From Streptomyces sp. MP131-18 (GTDB lineage Bacteria; Actinomycetota; Actinomycetes; Streptomycetales; Streptomycetaceae): DNA of 64,000 nucleotides. Under the pieces are notes generated by a model. The model ran no database searches and had not been told where the DNA came from. It was given only the letters and a program-made list of their open reading frames with translations. The translations under genes were made by a program, and so were the position numbers. Where the stretch lies: positions 3,655,881 through 3,719,880 of the forward strand of contig NZ_LZNS01000001.1 of assembly GCF_001984575.1 (NCBI RefSeq), given 5' to 3'. Positions 13,842 through 21,605 of the stretch are shown piece by piece. Every line of letters starts with the position of its first letter. Position 1 is the stretch's first letter.

Positions 13842-14591
13842 TCAGCGTCCGGCCGAGATCCGCAGCGCCGCCGCCTTCGCGCGGATGGCGGGCAGCTCGG
13901 CGTGCAGGGCGTCCCCCGGGCAGTGGGTCTGCACGATGTCCCGGTGCCCGGAGACGACGTGCAGCTCGGCCGGGTCCCCCTCGGGGACGCGGCTGTCGTC
14001 GTTCGTCGAGACCATCTCCACCCGCCCGCGCGGGTCGGTCCCCGGGCGCAGCTTCCACGCCGCGATGCGGGCGATGGCGGTGACCAGTGCGGCCGGCACG
14101 TCGCCCGCGTCGCCGAAGTCGCCGAGCGCGGCGATGCCGACGCTGTCCATGTTGAAACCGGTGGTGTGCGCCCCCAGCACGAAGCGGTCGAGGCCGCCGG
14201 AACGGCCCTCGTAGATCTTCCCGCACTTGTCGACGACGAAGTTGTAGCCCAGGTCGTCCCAGCCCATCCGGTGCACGTGGTCCGCCTGCATCCCGCGCAG
14301 CATCTCGGGCACGTCCGCGCAGTCGTAGTCGTCGGGGTGGCTGGTGTGGTGCACGAAGACCGCGCGGGCGGGGCCCGTGTAGGTGACGGCCTCGTGCCGC
14401 AGGTCCTCGTCGGCCCCCCAGGCGGAACGCGTGACCACGGCCGGCGCGGCGGCGGCCCGCTTCACCGGCGGCCAGCGGTGCTCGGCGGCGGGCGGTGCGG
14501 GCGTGGCCGCGGTCAGCTGCGGGGCGTCCCAGGTGACCACGGCTGCCACCGGCAGGATCGCGGCCCACAGGGCTATTCGGCGTGACCACAC
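13842..14591 (-). CDS. Secreted PGRP-type N-acetylmuramoyl-L-alanine amidase
   Basis: Peptidoglycan amidase/recognition protein of 249 residues. The GTG start at 14,591 has GGGGAGG just upstream and gives a signal-anchor (WSRRIALWAAILPVAAVV). The catalytic domain shows the typical TRSAWGA entry, Zn ligands in VHHTSHPDD and GHRDIVQTHCPGD, and YNFVVDKCGKIYEGR. A Cys pair may form the usual disulfide. It follows the F420-type oxidoreductase gene on the same strand after 14 bases. Confidence 0.87.
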   Translation of the reverse strand: MWSRRIALWAAILPVAAVVTWDAPQLTAATPAPPAAEHRWPPVKRAAAAPAVVTRSAWGADEDLRHEAVTYTGPARAVFVHHTSHPDDYDCADVPEMLRGMQADHVHRMGWDDLGYNFVVDKCGKIYEGRSGGLDRFVLGAHTTGFNMDSVGIAALGDFGDAGDVPAALVTAIARIAAWKLRPGTDPRGRVEMVSTNDDSRVPEGDPAELHVVSGHRDIVQTHCPGDALHAELPAIRAKAAALRISAGR

Positions 14592-14605
14592 GGCGCCTCC
14601 CCGGC

Positions 14606-15250
14606 TCAGGGCAGGATCTTCACGGCGCTCGACCAGCCCAGGCCGAGTCGCTCCTGGGCGGCCATGTGGAGGAACTGGAAGCCCTCCAGCTCGCGGGCCC
14701 GGCGCAGCGGCCCCACGTCGAGCGGGCGCAGGCCCCCCGCGGCGGCCAGGTCGGCGACGGCGCCCTTGCCGTCCTCGTCGTCCCCCGCGATCAGCACGTC
14801 CAGCGGCTTGCCGTCGACGCGGCCGGCCAGCAGCGTGGTGGCGAAGGTGGTGTTGAACGCCTTGACCACCGGCGTTCCCGGGGCCGCGTCGGCGGCGATC
14901 TGCTCGGCGGCCGAGGTGCCGGGGGGCACCGCCAGCGAGTCGAAGGTCGAGAAGTCCACGGGGTTGCTGATGTCGACGACGACCGAGCCGGCGAGCGCGG
15001 TGCCGTACTCGGCGACCGCCTCGCGCCCGGCCGGCCAGGGCACGGCCAGCACCACGAGGTCGGCGTCCTCGACGCCGATGGCGTCGGACGCCGTGATCTC
15101 GCCGTCCGGCGCGGCCTCGCGCAACTCGTCCGCGAGCCCGGCCGCCTTCCGGGGCGTCCGGTCGATCAGCCGCACGGTGTGCCCGCCGGCCAGCGCGATG
15201 GTCGCCACGCCGCGGGCCATGGCGCCCGCGCCCACGATCGTCACAATCAT
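14606..15250 (-). CDS. NADP/F420-type oxidoreductase (Rossmann)
   Basis: Predicted NAD(P)-binding reductase of the F420-dependent NADP reductase family, 214 residues. The N-terminal fingerprint is IVGAGAMARGV, followed by LVVLAVPW, VVDISNPVDFS, VKAFNTTFA and a C-terminal helix set. In family members these bind NADP(H) and often F420. The true substrate is unknown, since many family members are annotated only as NAD(P)-binding proteins. It is probably cotranscribed with the downstream amidase gene. Confidence 0.8.
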   Translation of the reverse strand: MIVTIVGAGAMARGVATIALAGGHTVRLIDRTPRKAAGLADELREAAPDGEITASDAIGVEDADLVVLAVPWPAGREAVAEYGTALAGSVVVDISNPVDFSTFDSLAVPPGTSAAEQIAADAAPGTPVVKAFNTTFATTLLAGRVDGKPLDVLIAGDDEDGKGAVADLAAAGGLRPLDVGPLRRARELEGFQFLHMAAQERLGLGWSSAVKILP

Positions 15251-15310
15251 TTCTCCATGCCAGCACGCCCCCGAAAGCCCCGCATCTCGGTCGGCGGCTC
15301 AGGCGGCGGC

Positions 15311-16288
15311 TCAGGCGGGGTGCGGCAGCGCCCGGTCCTGCCGCAGCGCGGCGAAGAGGCGGCCGGCCGGGGCGGCGTCGAGGGCGAGGCGGTCCGGCCG
15401 GGTGGGATGCGGAACGGTGGGCACGGTGCGGAACGTCACCCCGCCGTCGGGGACGGCTCGGACGTCCTTGACCAGGCCGTGCAGCTCGTCCAGCGAGTCG
15501 AGCCCGGGGTCCGCGGTGATCGCCGAGGTGACGGCCTTCAGCAGCGGGTACAGCTGCGCCGGTTCTGTGACCGTGCCCTGTGCGGTGATGCGCTCGTGGA
15601 GCAGGCCGAGGAGGTGCTGCTGGCGCTGGAGCCGGTTGAGGTCGCTGCCGTCGCCGACGTGCACCCGGGCCCTGGCGTAGGCCAGCGCCCGCTCGCCGTC
15701 GAGGAGGTGCCGCCCGGCGGACAGGTCGTGGCCCACGTTGGGGTCGCGTTCGTCCTCGGCCAGCTCCACCTCGACGCCGCCGACCGCGTCCACCACATCG
15801 GCGAACCCGTCGAAGCCGAGCACGAGGTGATGGTCGACGCGGATACCGGAGAGCCGTTCGAAGGTGAGGATCGTGCAGGCCGCGCCGCCGTGCTGGAACG
15901 CCCAGTTGAACTGGTCCCGGGCGGCCTCGCTCCGCTCGCCCCCGGCCGTCCGGCAGGCCGGGATGTCCACGACGATGTCACGCGGCACGTGCACCGCGTC
16001 CGCCCGGCGCCCGTCGCCGGAGAGGTGCAGCAGCAGCACGGTGTCGGACCGCGCGTTGCCGGTGCCGGAGCCCCGGTCGTGCCCGATCACCAGGATGTTC
16101 CTGCCCTCGCCCGGCTCCGCGGCGGGCCGCCCCGCCGCGTCCCGGTCCAGCGCCTCGGCGGCGGCGTGGTCGGTGCGGATGTTCCCGTTCAGCTTCTGGT
16201 ACGCCCACAGCGCCGTGCCGGCCGTGATCGCCAGGAGCGTCCCGAAGGCCAGCAGCAGCCACCACAGGATTTTCTGACCGCGCGTCAT
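15311..16288 (-). CDS. LytR-CpsA-Psr (LCP) family cell-wall ligase
   Basis: Membrane-anchored LCP protein of 325 residues, a family that transfers teichoic-acid-like or sugar polymers from undecaprenyl carriers to peptidoglycan. One N-terminal membrane segment (ILWWLLLAFGTLLAI) is followed by the LCP domain with NILVIGHDRG, ARSDTVLLLHL, VHVPRDIVV, the VDAVGGVEV motif and ALAYARARVHVGDGSDLNR. ATG 16,288 is chosen over an upstream ATG because the membrane anchor then sits close to the N-terminus. It stands alone, divergent from nothing obvious. Confidence 0.87.
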   Translation of the reverse strand: MTRGQKILWWLLLAFGTLLAITAGTALWAYQKLNGNIRTDHAAAEALDRDAAGRPAAEPGEGRNILVIGHDRGSGTGNARSDTVLLLHLSGDGRRADAVHVPRDIVVDIPACRTAGGERSEAARDQFNWAFQHGGAACTILTFERLSGIRVDHHLVLGFDGFADVVDAVGGVEVELAEDERDPNVGHDLSAGRHLLDGERALAYARARVHVGDGSDLNRLQRQQHLLGLLHERITAQGTVTEPAQLYPLLKAVTSAITADPGLDSLDELHGLVKDVRAVPDGGVTFRTVPTVPHPTRPDRLALDAAPAGRLFAALRQDRALPHPA

Positions 16289-16413
16289 GCGCCCATCCTG
16301 CGCGGCCCGCCGGACGCCATAAGACATTTGGGATTATTTGTCGATGGCTTCCTCCGAACGGACGCGCGGCACGACGCCAATCGGCCGACCCGCCGCGCCC
16401 TGCACGCGGGCGT

Positions 16414-17010
16414 TCACGAGGCGTAGGGGCGGCTCGCGCGGGCGGTGCGGAGCGCGTGGCCCCACCAGGCGAGCTGGTCGAGCATGGCCTTGGCGGCGCC
16501 GTTGCAGCCCGCGGGCTCCAGCGGCAGGCCCTCGTCGTCGAAGCGCGACCAGGCGTCGTGGAAACTGACGGTGTCCCGGACGGTGACGGCGTGCAGTTCC
16601 GCGAAGACGGGCCGCAGGTGCTCAACGGCCCGCAGGCCGCCGGAGAGCCCGCCGTAGGAGACGAAGCCGACCGGCTTGGCCTGCCATTCGCCGTGGTGCC
16701 AGTCGATGACGTTCTTGAGCGCCGCCGGGTAGCTGTGGTTGTACTCCGGCGTCACGACGGCGAACGCGTCGGCCGCGCCGAGCCGTTGCGCGAACGCGGT
16801 GTGCGCGTCGCCCGGCTCGCCCATGCCGAGCGGCAGGGCGGCGGCCGGCTCGGCGAGGTCGACGAGATCGACCGTCATGTCCTCGCGGGCGGCGGCCCGT
16901 TCGGCGAACCAGCGGGAGACGGTCGGCCCGAAGCGTCCCTCGCGGACGCTGCCGATGATCACGGCGAGGCGCAGCGGCCGTGCGTCGTGGGTGTCGTGGG
17001 CGATGGACAT
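16414..17010 (-). CDS. NADPH-dependent FMN reductase
   Basis: Flavodoxin-fold reductase of 198 residues. It starts with a phosphate-binding loop (IIGSVREGRFGPTVSRWF), has the TPEYNHSYPAALKNVIDW motif of the NADPH-dependent FMN/azo reductase family and ends in a helical tail. It likely reduces FMN or quinones to protect from redox stress; the physiological acceptor cannot be told. It is divergent from the Fe-S oxidoreductase gene, with an operator-like palindrome between them. Confidence 0.85.
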   Translation of the reverse strand: MSIAHDTHDARPLRLAVIIGSVREGRFGPTVSRWFAERAAAREDMTVDLVDLAEPAAALPLGMGEPGDAHTAFAQRLGAADAFAVVTPEYNHSYPAALKNVIDWHHGEWQAKPVGFVSYGGLSGGLRAVEHLRPVFAELHAVTVRDTVSFHDAWSRFDDEGLPLEPAGCNGAAKAMLDQLAWWGHALRTARASRPYAS

Positions 17011-17146
17011 GGCGTATCCCTTCGGTCGGGGCGCGACGGAATGGCGCGACGGGATACAGCCTGGAACTTAAAGCTATGTTGAAGTCAAGCCCCGCCCGCG
17101 GCACCGCCACCTCACCGAGGGCATGGGCCCGGCGGGAGCGGGCAAG

Positions 17147-17179
17147 TTACTGTCCAGTAAGATGGCGCTGGGCTATCTT
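17147..17179 (+). promoter_or_regulatory. Operator-like palindromes upstream of the EtfD-like gene
   Basis: A perfect palindrome TTACTG-TC-CAGTAA (17,147-17,160) runs into a second, spaced repeat AAGAT-N11-ATCTT (17,159-17,179), 65-97 bases upstream of the Fe-S oxidoreductase start. This shape fits a TetR-type repressor site, for example one tied to fatty-acid oxidation, but the regulator is unknown. Confidence 0.45.
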
Positions 17180-17243
17180 GCCAGCACGCCCGTCAGCCGT
17201 CCGCCCGCACGTCAATGAAGATCCGCAGGTTCGAGGAGCCGCC

Positions 17244-19346
17244 ATGCAACTCGCCGCCATCGTCGTCTCGCTGGTGCTCACCGCGGTCGCCGTCGCGCTG
17301 CTCGGCCGGGCCGTGCTGCACCTCTTCCGCACCCTGCGGCTCGGCCAGCCCGTCCCCGCGGGCCTGCGCACGGACGCGTGGAAACGGCGCAGCGCCACGC
17401 TCGCCAAGGAGTTCCTCGGCCACACCCGGATGAACCGGTGGGGCATCGTCGGCGTCGCCCACTGGTTCGTGGCGATCGGCTTCTTCACCCTCATCCTGAC
17501 GGTGGCCCAGGCGTACGGGCAGCTCTTCGAGGCCGACTGGACGCTGCCGCTGCTCGGCGGCTTCCTGCCGTACGAGATGTACATCGAGTTCATCGCCGCC
17601 ATGACGGTCGTCGGCATCGTGACGTTGATCACCATCCGGCTGCTGAGCCTGCCGTCCCGGCTCGGCCGCAAGTCCCGTTTCGCCGGGTCCACGCCCTGGC
17701 AGGCGTACTTCGTCGAGTACGTCATCCTCACCATCGGCGTCGCGATCCTCGTGCTGCGCGGCCTCGAAGGCGCGCTGCACCACGCCGACGGCTACCAGGC
17801 GTCGTACTTCCTCAGCTACCCTCTCGTCGCCGCGTTCGACGGCCTCGGCACCGGCACCCTGCAGAACCTGGTCTACCTCGTCGCCATGATCAAGATCGGC
17901 GTCTCGATGACCTGGGCCATCACCATCGGCCTGAACACCGCCATGGGCGTCGCCTGGCACCGGTTCCTGGCGTTCCCCAACATCTGGTTCAAGCGGAACG
18001 CCGACGGCGCCGCCTCGCTCGGCGCGCTGCTCCCCATGACCTCCGCAGGCAAGCCGATCGACTTCGAGGACCCCGACGAGGACGCGCAGTTCGGCGTCTC
18101 CCGGATCGAGCACTTCTCCTGGAAGGGCCTGCTCGACTTCTCCACCTGCACCGAGTGCGGGCGCTGCCAGTCCCAGTGCCCCGCCTGGAACACCGGCAAG
18201 CCCCTCTCGCCGAAGCTGCTGGTCATGTCCCTGCGCGACCAGGCGCACGCCGCCGCCCCCTACCTGCTGGCGGGCGAGACCGGCGAGGTCACCGAACGCC
18301 CGCTGATCGGCACCGCGGCGGAGCAGGGCGTCATCGACCCCGACGTGCTCTGGTCGTGCACCACCTGCGGCGCGTGCGTCGAGCAGTGCCCCGTCGACAT
18401 CGAGCACGTCGACCACATCGTCGACATGCGCCGCTACCAGGTCATGATCGAGTCGTCCTTCCCCAGCGAGGCCGGCACGATGCTGAAGAACCTGGAGCGC
18501 AAGGGCAACCCGTGGGGCCTGGCCAAGAAGAAGCGCCTGGAGTGGACGAAGGAGGTCGACTTCGACGTCCCCGTCGTCGGCACCGACGTCGAGGACCTCA
18601 CCGACGTCGACTACCTCTACTGGGTCGGCTGCGCCGGCGCCCTGGAGGACCGCGCCAAGAAGACCACCAAGGCGTTCGCGGAGCTGCTGCACATCGCCGG
18701 CGTCGAGTTCGCCATCATGGGCGGCGACGAGGCGTGCACCGGCGACTCCGCCCGCCGCCTCGGCAACGAGTTCCTGTTCCAGCAGCTCGGTCAGCAGAAC
18801 GTCGAATCCCTCGACGCGGCCGGCGCCAAGAAGATCGTCACCACCTGCCCGCACTGCTTCAACACCATCGCGAACGAATACCCGCAGCTCGGCGGCACCT
18901 ACGAGGTCATCCACCACACCCAGCTGCTCCAGCACCTGATCGACGCGGGCCGGCTGATCCCGGTCACGCCCGTCGAGGGCCTGATCACCTACCACGACCC
19001 CTGCTACCTGGGCCGGCACAACAAGATCTACACCCCGCCCCGCGAGATCATCGGCCGCGTCCCCGGCCTGCGGAACGAGGAGATGCACCGCCACAAGGAA
19101 CGCGGCTTCTGCTGCGGCGCGGGCGGCGCCCGCATGTGGATGGAGGAGCGGATCGGCAAGCGCGTCAACGACGAGCGTGTCGACGAGGCCCTCTCCCTCA
19201 ACCCCGACATCGTCTCCACCGCCTGCCCGTTCTGCCTCGTCATGCTGTCCGACTCGGTCAACGGCAAGAAGAACGACGGCGCCGCCAAGGAGGACCTGCG
19301 CGTCGTCGACGTGGCACAGCTGCTGCTGGAATCGGTACGTTCATAG
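17244..19346 (+). CDS. Membrane Fe-S oxidoreductase, EtfD/HdrD-like
   Basis: Predicted membrane electron-transfer protein of 700 residues. The first ~250 residues form a nitrate-reductase-gamma-like bundle of membrane helices. A ferredoxin module follows with two 4Fe-4S motifs (CTECGRCQSQCP near residue 302 and CTTCGACVEQCP near 373). Two cysteine-rich CCG-type modules come next, with DPCYLGRHNK and FCCGAGGARMW. This is the layout of mycobacterial EtfD (Rv0338c), which passes electrons from electron-transfer flavoprotein in beta-oxidation to the respiratory chain; that role is inferred here. GAGGAG precedes the ATG. A YIP1-type gene follows after 2 bases. Confidence 0.82.
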   Translation: MQLAAIVVSLVLTAVAVALLGRAVLHLFRTLRLGQPVPAGLRTDAWKRRSATLAKEFLGHTRMNRWGIVGVAHWFVAIGFFTLILTVAQAYGQLFEADWTLPLLGGFLPYEMYIEFIAAMTVVGIVTLITIRLLSLPSRLGRKSRFAGSTPWQAYFVEYVILTIGVAILVLRGLEGALHHADGYQASYFLSYPLVAAFDGLGTGTLQNLVYLVAMIKIGVSMTWAITIGLNTAMGVAWHRFLAFPNIWFKRNADGAASLGALLPMTSAGKPIDFEDPDEDAQFGVSRIEHFSWKGLLDFSTCTECGRCQSQCPAWNTGKPLSPKLLVMSLRDQAHAAAPYLLAGETGEVTERPLIGTAAEQGVIDPDVLWSCTTCGACVEQCPVDIEHVDHIVDMRRYQVMIESSFPSEAGTMLKNLERKGNPWGLAKKKRLEWTKEVDFDVPVVGTDVEDLTDVDYLYWVGCAGALEDRAKKTTKAFAELLHIAGVEFAIMGGDEACTGDSARRLGNEFLFQQLGQQNVESLDAAGAKKIVTTCPHCFNTIANEYPQLGGTYEVIHHTQLLQHLIDAGRLIPVTPVEGLITYHDPCYLGRHNKIYTPPREIIGRVPGLRNEEMHRHKERGFCCGAGGARMWMEERIGKRVNDERVDEALSLNPDIVSTACPFCLVMLSDSVNGKKNDGAAKEDLRVVDVAQLLLESVRS

Positions 19347-19348
19347 GC

Positions 19349-20059
19349 GTGGCCGTATTCAGAAGAAGGCGCGACGAGGGCAACCCGCCGCCGACGCCGT
19401 ACGCCGGCGCCCCGCAGCCGTACCCGCAGGACCCGCAGTACGCACCGCACCACGGCGACCCGCACTACGGCGACCCGTACGCCCCCGGCGCGCCGGCGGC
19501 TGCCCCGCAGCCGCCCCCGCCGCCGCTGCCCTGGCGGGAGCTGCTGACCGGCGTCGTCTTCCGCCCCAGCCGCACCTACTGGCACATGCGCGACTACGCC
19601 ATGTGGTGGCCCGCGCTGATCGTCACGTTCCTCTACGGCCTGGTCGCCGCCTTCGGCCTCGACCAGGCCCGCGAGGAGATCCTCGACACCACGGCCTCGA
19701 CGGTCGCGCCGTACCTGCTGGTCACCGGTCTCGCCATGGTCCTCGGCGCCCTCGTCCTGAGCACCGTCACACACAATCTCGCCCGGCAGTTCGGCGGCAA
19801 CGGCCTGTGGGCGCCCACCGCCGGGCTCGCCATGCTGATCATGACCCTGACGGACGTGCCCCGGCTCGCTCTCGCCATCTTCCTCGGCGGCGCCGACCCG
19901 GTCGTCCAGGTGATCGGCTGGGCGACGTGGCTCGGCGCGGGCGTGCTGTTCACCATGATGGTCAGCCGCTCCCACGAGATCGCCTGGTCCCGCGCCCTGG
20001 CCGCCTCCACGATCCAACTGCTCGCCCTGCTGATGCTGGTGAAGCTCGGCACGCTGTAG
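19349..20059 (+). CDS. YIP1-family membrane protein
   Basis: Polytopic membrane protein of 236 residues. It has a cytoplasmic Pro/Tyr/His-rich tail (about 1-60) and then about five hydrophobic helices beginning WWPALIVTFLYGLVAAF, matching YIP1-type proteins. The GTG start lies two bases after the stop of the Fe-S oxidoreductase gene, so the two form an operon. Function unknown; it may help assemble or anchor the neighbouring membrane enzyme. Confidence 0.72.
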   Translation: MAVFRRRRDEGNPPPTPYAGAPQPYPQDPQYAPHHGDPHYGDPYAPGAPAAAPQPPPPPLPWRELLTGVVFRPSRTYWHMRDYAMWWPALIVTFLYGLVAAFGLDQAREEILDTTASTVAPYLLVTGLAMVLGALVLSTVTHNLARQFGGNGLWAPTAGLAMLIMTLTDVPRLALAIFLGGADPVVQVIGWATWLGAGVLFTMMVSRSHEIAWSRALAASTIQLLALLMLVKLGTL

Positions 20060-20067
20060 CCGCGCGG

Positions 20068-20110
20068 TGGTGGCCGGCCGGCCGCCCGGCGGGCGGGCGG
20101 CCGGCCACCA
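20068..20110. terminator. GC-rich hairpin between YIP1-type gene and dcd
   Basis: Long inverted repeat with arms of about 17 bases (TGGTGGCCGGCCG... pairing with ...CCGGCCACCA), starting 9 bases after the YIP1-type stop. It has no T-tract, as is common for Streptomyces terminators. Confidence 0.65.
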
Positions 20111-20132
20111 GCCCCTCCGGTAGCCTCGGGGC

Positions 20133-20708
20133 GTGCTTCTGTCAGACAAGGACATCCGTACGGAAATCGACGCCGGCCGCGTACGGATCGAGCCTTACGA
20201 TCCGACCATGGTCCAGCCGTCGAGCATCGACGTCCGGCTGGACCGTTACTTCCGCGTCTTCGAGAACCATCGCTACCCCCACATCGACCCCGCCACCGAA
20301 CAGCCCGACCTCACCCGCGTGATCGAGCCGCCGGGCGACGAGCCGTTCATCCTGCACCCCGGCGAGTTCGTCCTCGCCTCCACCTACGAGGTGATCACCC
20401 TCCCCGAGGACGTCGCGTCCCGCCTGGAGGGCAAGAGCTCCCTCGGCCGCCTCGGCCTGCTGACCCACTCCACCGCCGGCTTCATCGACCCCGGCTTCTC
20501 CGGTCACGTGACCCTGGAGCTGTCCAACATGGCCACGCTGCCGATCAAGCTCTGGCCCGGCATGAAGATCGGCCAGCTCTGCATGTTCCGGCTGACCTCC
20601 CCGGCCGAACACCCCTACGGCTCATCGCGCGCCGGCTCCCGCTACCAGGGCCAGCGCGGCCCGACCCCCTCCCGCTCCTACCTCAACTTCCACCGCACCC
20701 GCATCTGA
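20133..20708 (+). CDS. dcd: dCTP deaminase
   Basis: Deaminates dCTP to dUTP for thymidylate synthesis; trimeric cytosolic enzyme. It has 191 residues, the usual size, with MLLSDKDI at the start, RLEGKSSLGRLGL (active-site region), HSTAGFIDPGFSGHVTLEL and a C-terminal YQGQRGPTPSR lid. The start is GTG. Dcd is a common chromosomal neighbour of the tRNA-Gly used by integrative elements in Streptomyces (remembered, not checked). Confidence 0.96.
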   Translation: MLLSDKDIRTEIDAGRVRIEPYDPTMVQPSSIDVRLDRYFRVFENHRYPHIDPATEQPDLTRVIEPPGDEPFILHPGEFVLASTYEVITLPEDVASRLEGKSSLGRLGLLTHSTAGFIDPGFSGHVTLELSNMATLPIKLWPGMKIGQLCMFRLTSPAEHPYGSSRAGSRYQGQRGPTPSRSYLNFHRTRI

Positions 20709-20861
20709 CCCCACCGGCACCGCACTCCGCAGCCGGGCACACCGCGGACACCGCAACAACCGCCCCGGCCCGATCCGCTCCCGCCCCAACTGCCGCAAGG
20801 GAAACCGAGCCGCAACAAAGACATGCCCCTCGGCACAACGCACCACGGTGTTGGTCTGCAA
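20622..20861 (-). CDS. Small zinc-ribbon-like hypothetical protein
   Basis: Possible 79-residue protein beginning MQTNTVVRCAEGHVF and containing LLRCPRCARL. The arrangement of a single Cys followed by a Cys-x-x-Cys pair recalls small Streptomyces proteins of unknown function. Its 3' end overlaps dcd antisense by 87 bases, which weakens the call. Confidence 0.4.
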   Translation of the reverse strand: MQTNTVVRCAEGHVFVAARFPLRQLGRERIGPGRLLRCPRCARLRSAVPVGSDAGAVEVEVGAGGGRAALALVAGAGAR

Positions 20862-21005
20862 CGCTTGCCTCTCCCATGCGACTTGACAACGGCGAACGCC
20901 ACATTAGAGGAAGAAGCACCCCCCACCACGACGGCACTCCGACGTACACGGAGCCCACCGAGATGAGGTAGGCTACAACCCAAGACCAGCCCCCGAGCCG
21001 GTCAC

Positions 21006-21079
21006 GCGGGCGTAGTTTAATGGTAGAACATGAGCTTCCCAAGCTCAGAGCGCGAGTTCGATTCTCGTCGCCCGCTCCA
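21006..21079 (+). tRNA. tRNA-Gly(CCC)
   Basis: Complete cloverleaf with encoded CCA: acceptor GCGGGCG/CGCCCGC, D arm GTTT/GAAC, anticodon stem TGAGC/GCTCA with loop TTCCCAA (anticodon CCC), T arm GCGAG-TTCGATT-CTCGT, discriminator T. The AICE integrase gene ends 64 bases downstream, so this gene is the likely attB of the outer AICE. The left attachment core should lie in its 3' end. Confidence 0.95.
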
Positions 21080-21142
21080 ACGGTCAAGGCCCAGGTCAGA
21101 GGCAGTCTCTCCGACCCGGGCCTTCATGTTGTCCAGACCAAT

Positions 21143-21535
21143 TTACGAGCCGCGTGCCAGATCCGTGCCAGATGCTCCGTCGCCGCGCTTCCTGGCAGCG
21201 GCTTCACGCTGCGCCCGCACCCGGGCGTCGATCCCCTCGGCCACCTCGCGCTGTCGCTCACGGTTGGAGTGCTGATAGATCATGGCCGCCTTCTCCGAGG
21301 ACTGGCCCGCGCGGACCATCGTGTCCTTGAGCGTGGCACCACTCTGCGTAGAGAGGGTGTGCCCGGTGTGCCGCAGGTCGTAGAACCGGAAGTCGTCCGG
21401 CATGCCCACCCTGGCCCGCGCCTTGCGCCACTTCCGCCCGAAGGTGGACCGCCGGAACGGCTTGCCCTTCTCCCCCACGAACAGCAGGCCATCCGGCGCC
21501 TTCTCCGCGTACCAGGCCAAGTGCCTTCTAAGCAC
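21143..21535 (-). pseudogene. AICE integrase, C-terminal fragment (split gene)
   Basis: C-terminal 130 residues of a tyrosine recombinase. They hold the box II motif region, with LRHTGHTLS carrying the catalytic Arg and nearby His, and the C-terminal active-site Tyr in MIYQHSN, ending GTDLARGS. The missing N-terminal part lies at 54,224-55,015. Joining the two at the shared 15-bp core (codons V-L-R-R-H) gives one uninterrupted frame of 389 residues, the normal AICE integrase length. As it stands the fragment lacks a start and the core-binding domain, so the AICE integrase is inactivated unless the inner element leaves. Confidence 0.93.
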
Positions 21536-21566
21536 TTGGCCGCAGGTTCGAGTCCTGCCGGGGGCA
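21519..21566 (+). repeat. attL: tRNA-Arg(UCU) 3' half carrying the 15-bp core
   Basis: Folds as the 3' half of a tRNA: anticodon stem AGTGC/GCACT with loop CTTCTAA (anticodon TCT), variable loop, T arm GCAGG-TTCGAGT-CCTGC, acceptor strand CGGGGGC and discriminator A. There is no 5' half, so this is the tRNA-restoring end an element carries when it targets a tRNA-Arg gene. The core GTGCCTTCTAAGCAC (21,521-21,535) recurs at 54,224. Bases left of the core belong to the AICE int gene. Confidence 0.85.
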
Positions 21567-21605
21567 CACCTTCCTTCGCCCGTCCTCCCACTCCGTTTGC
21601 CCAGG

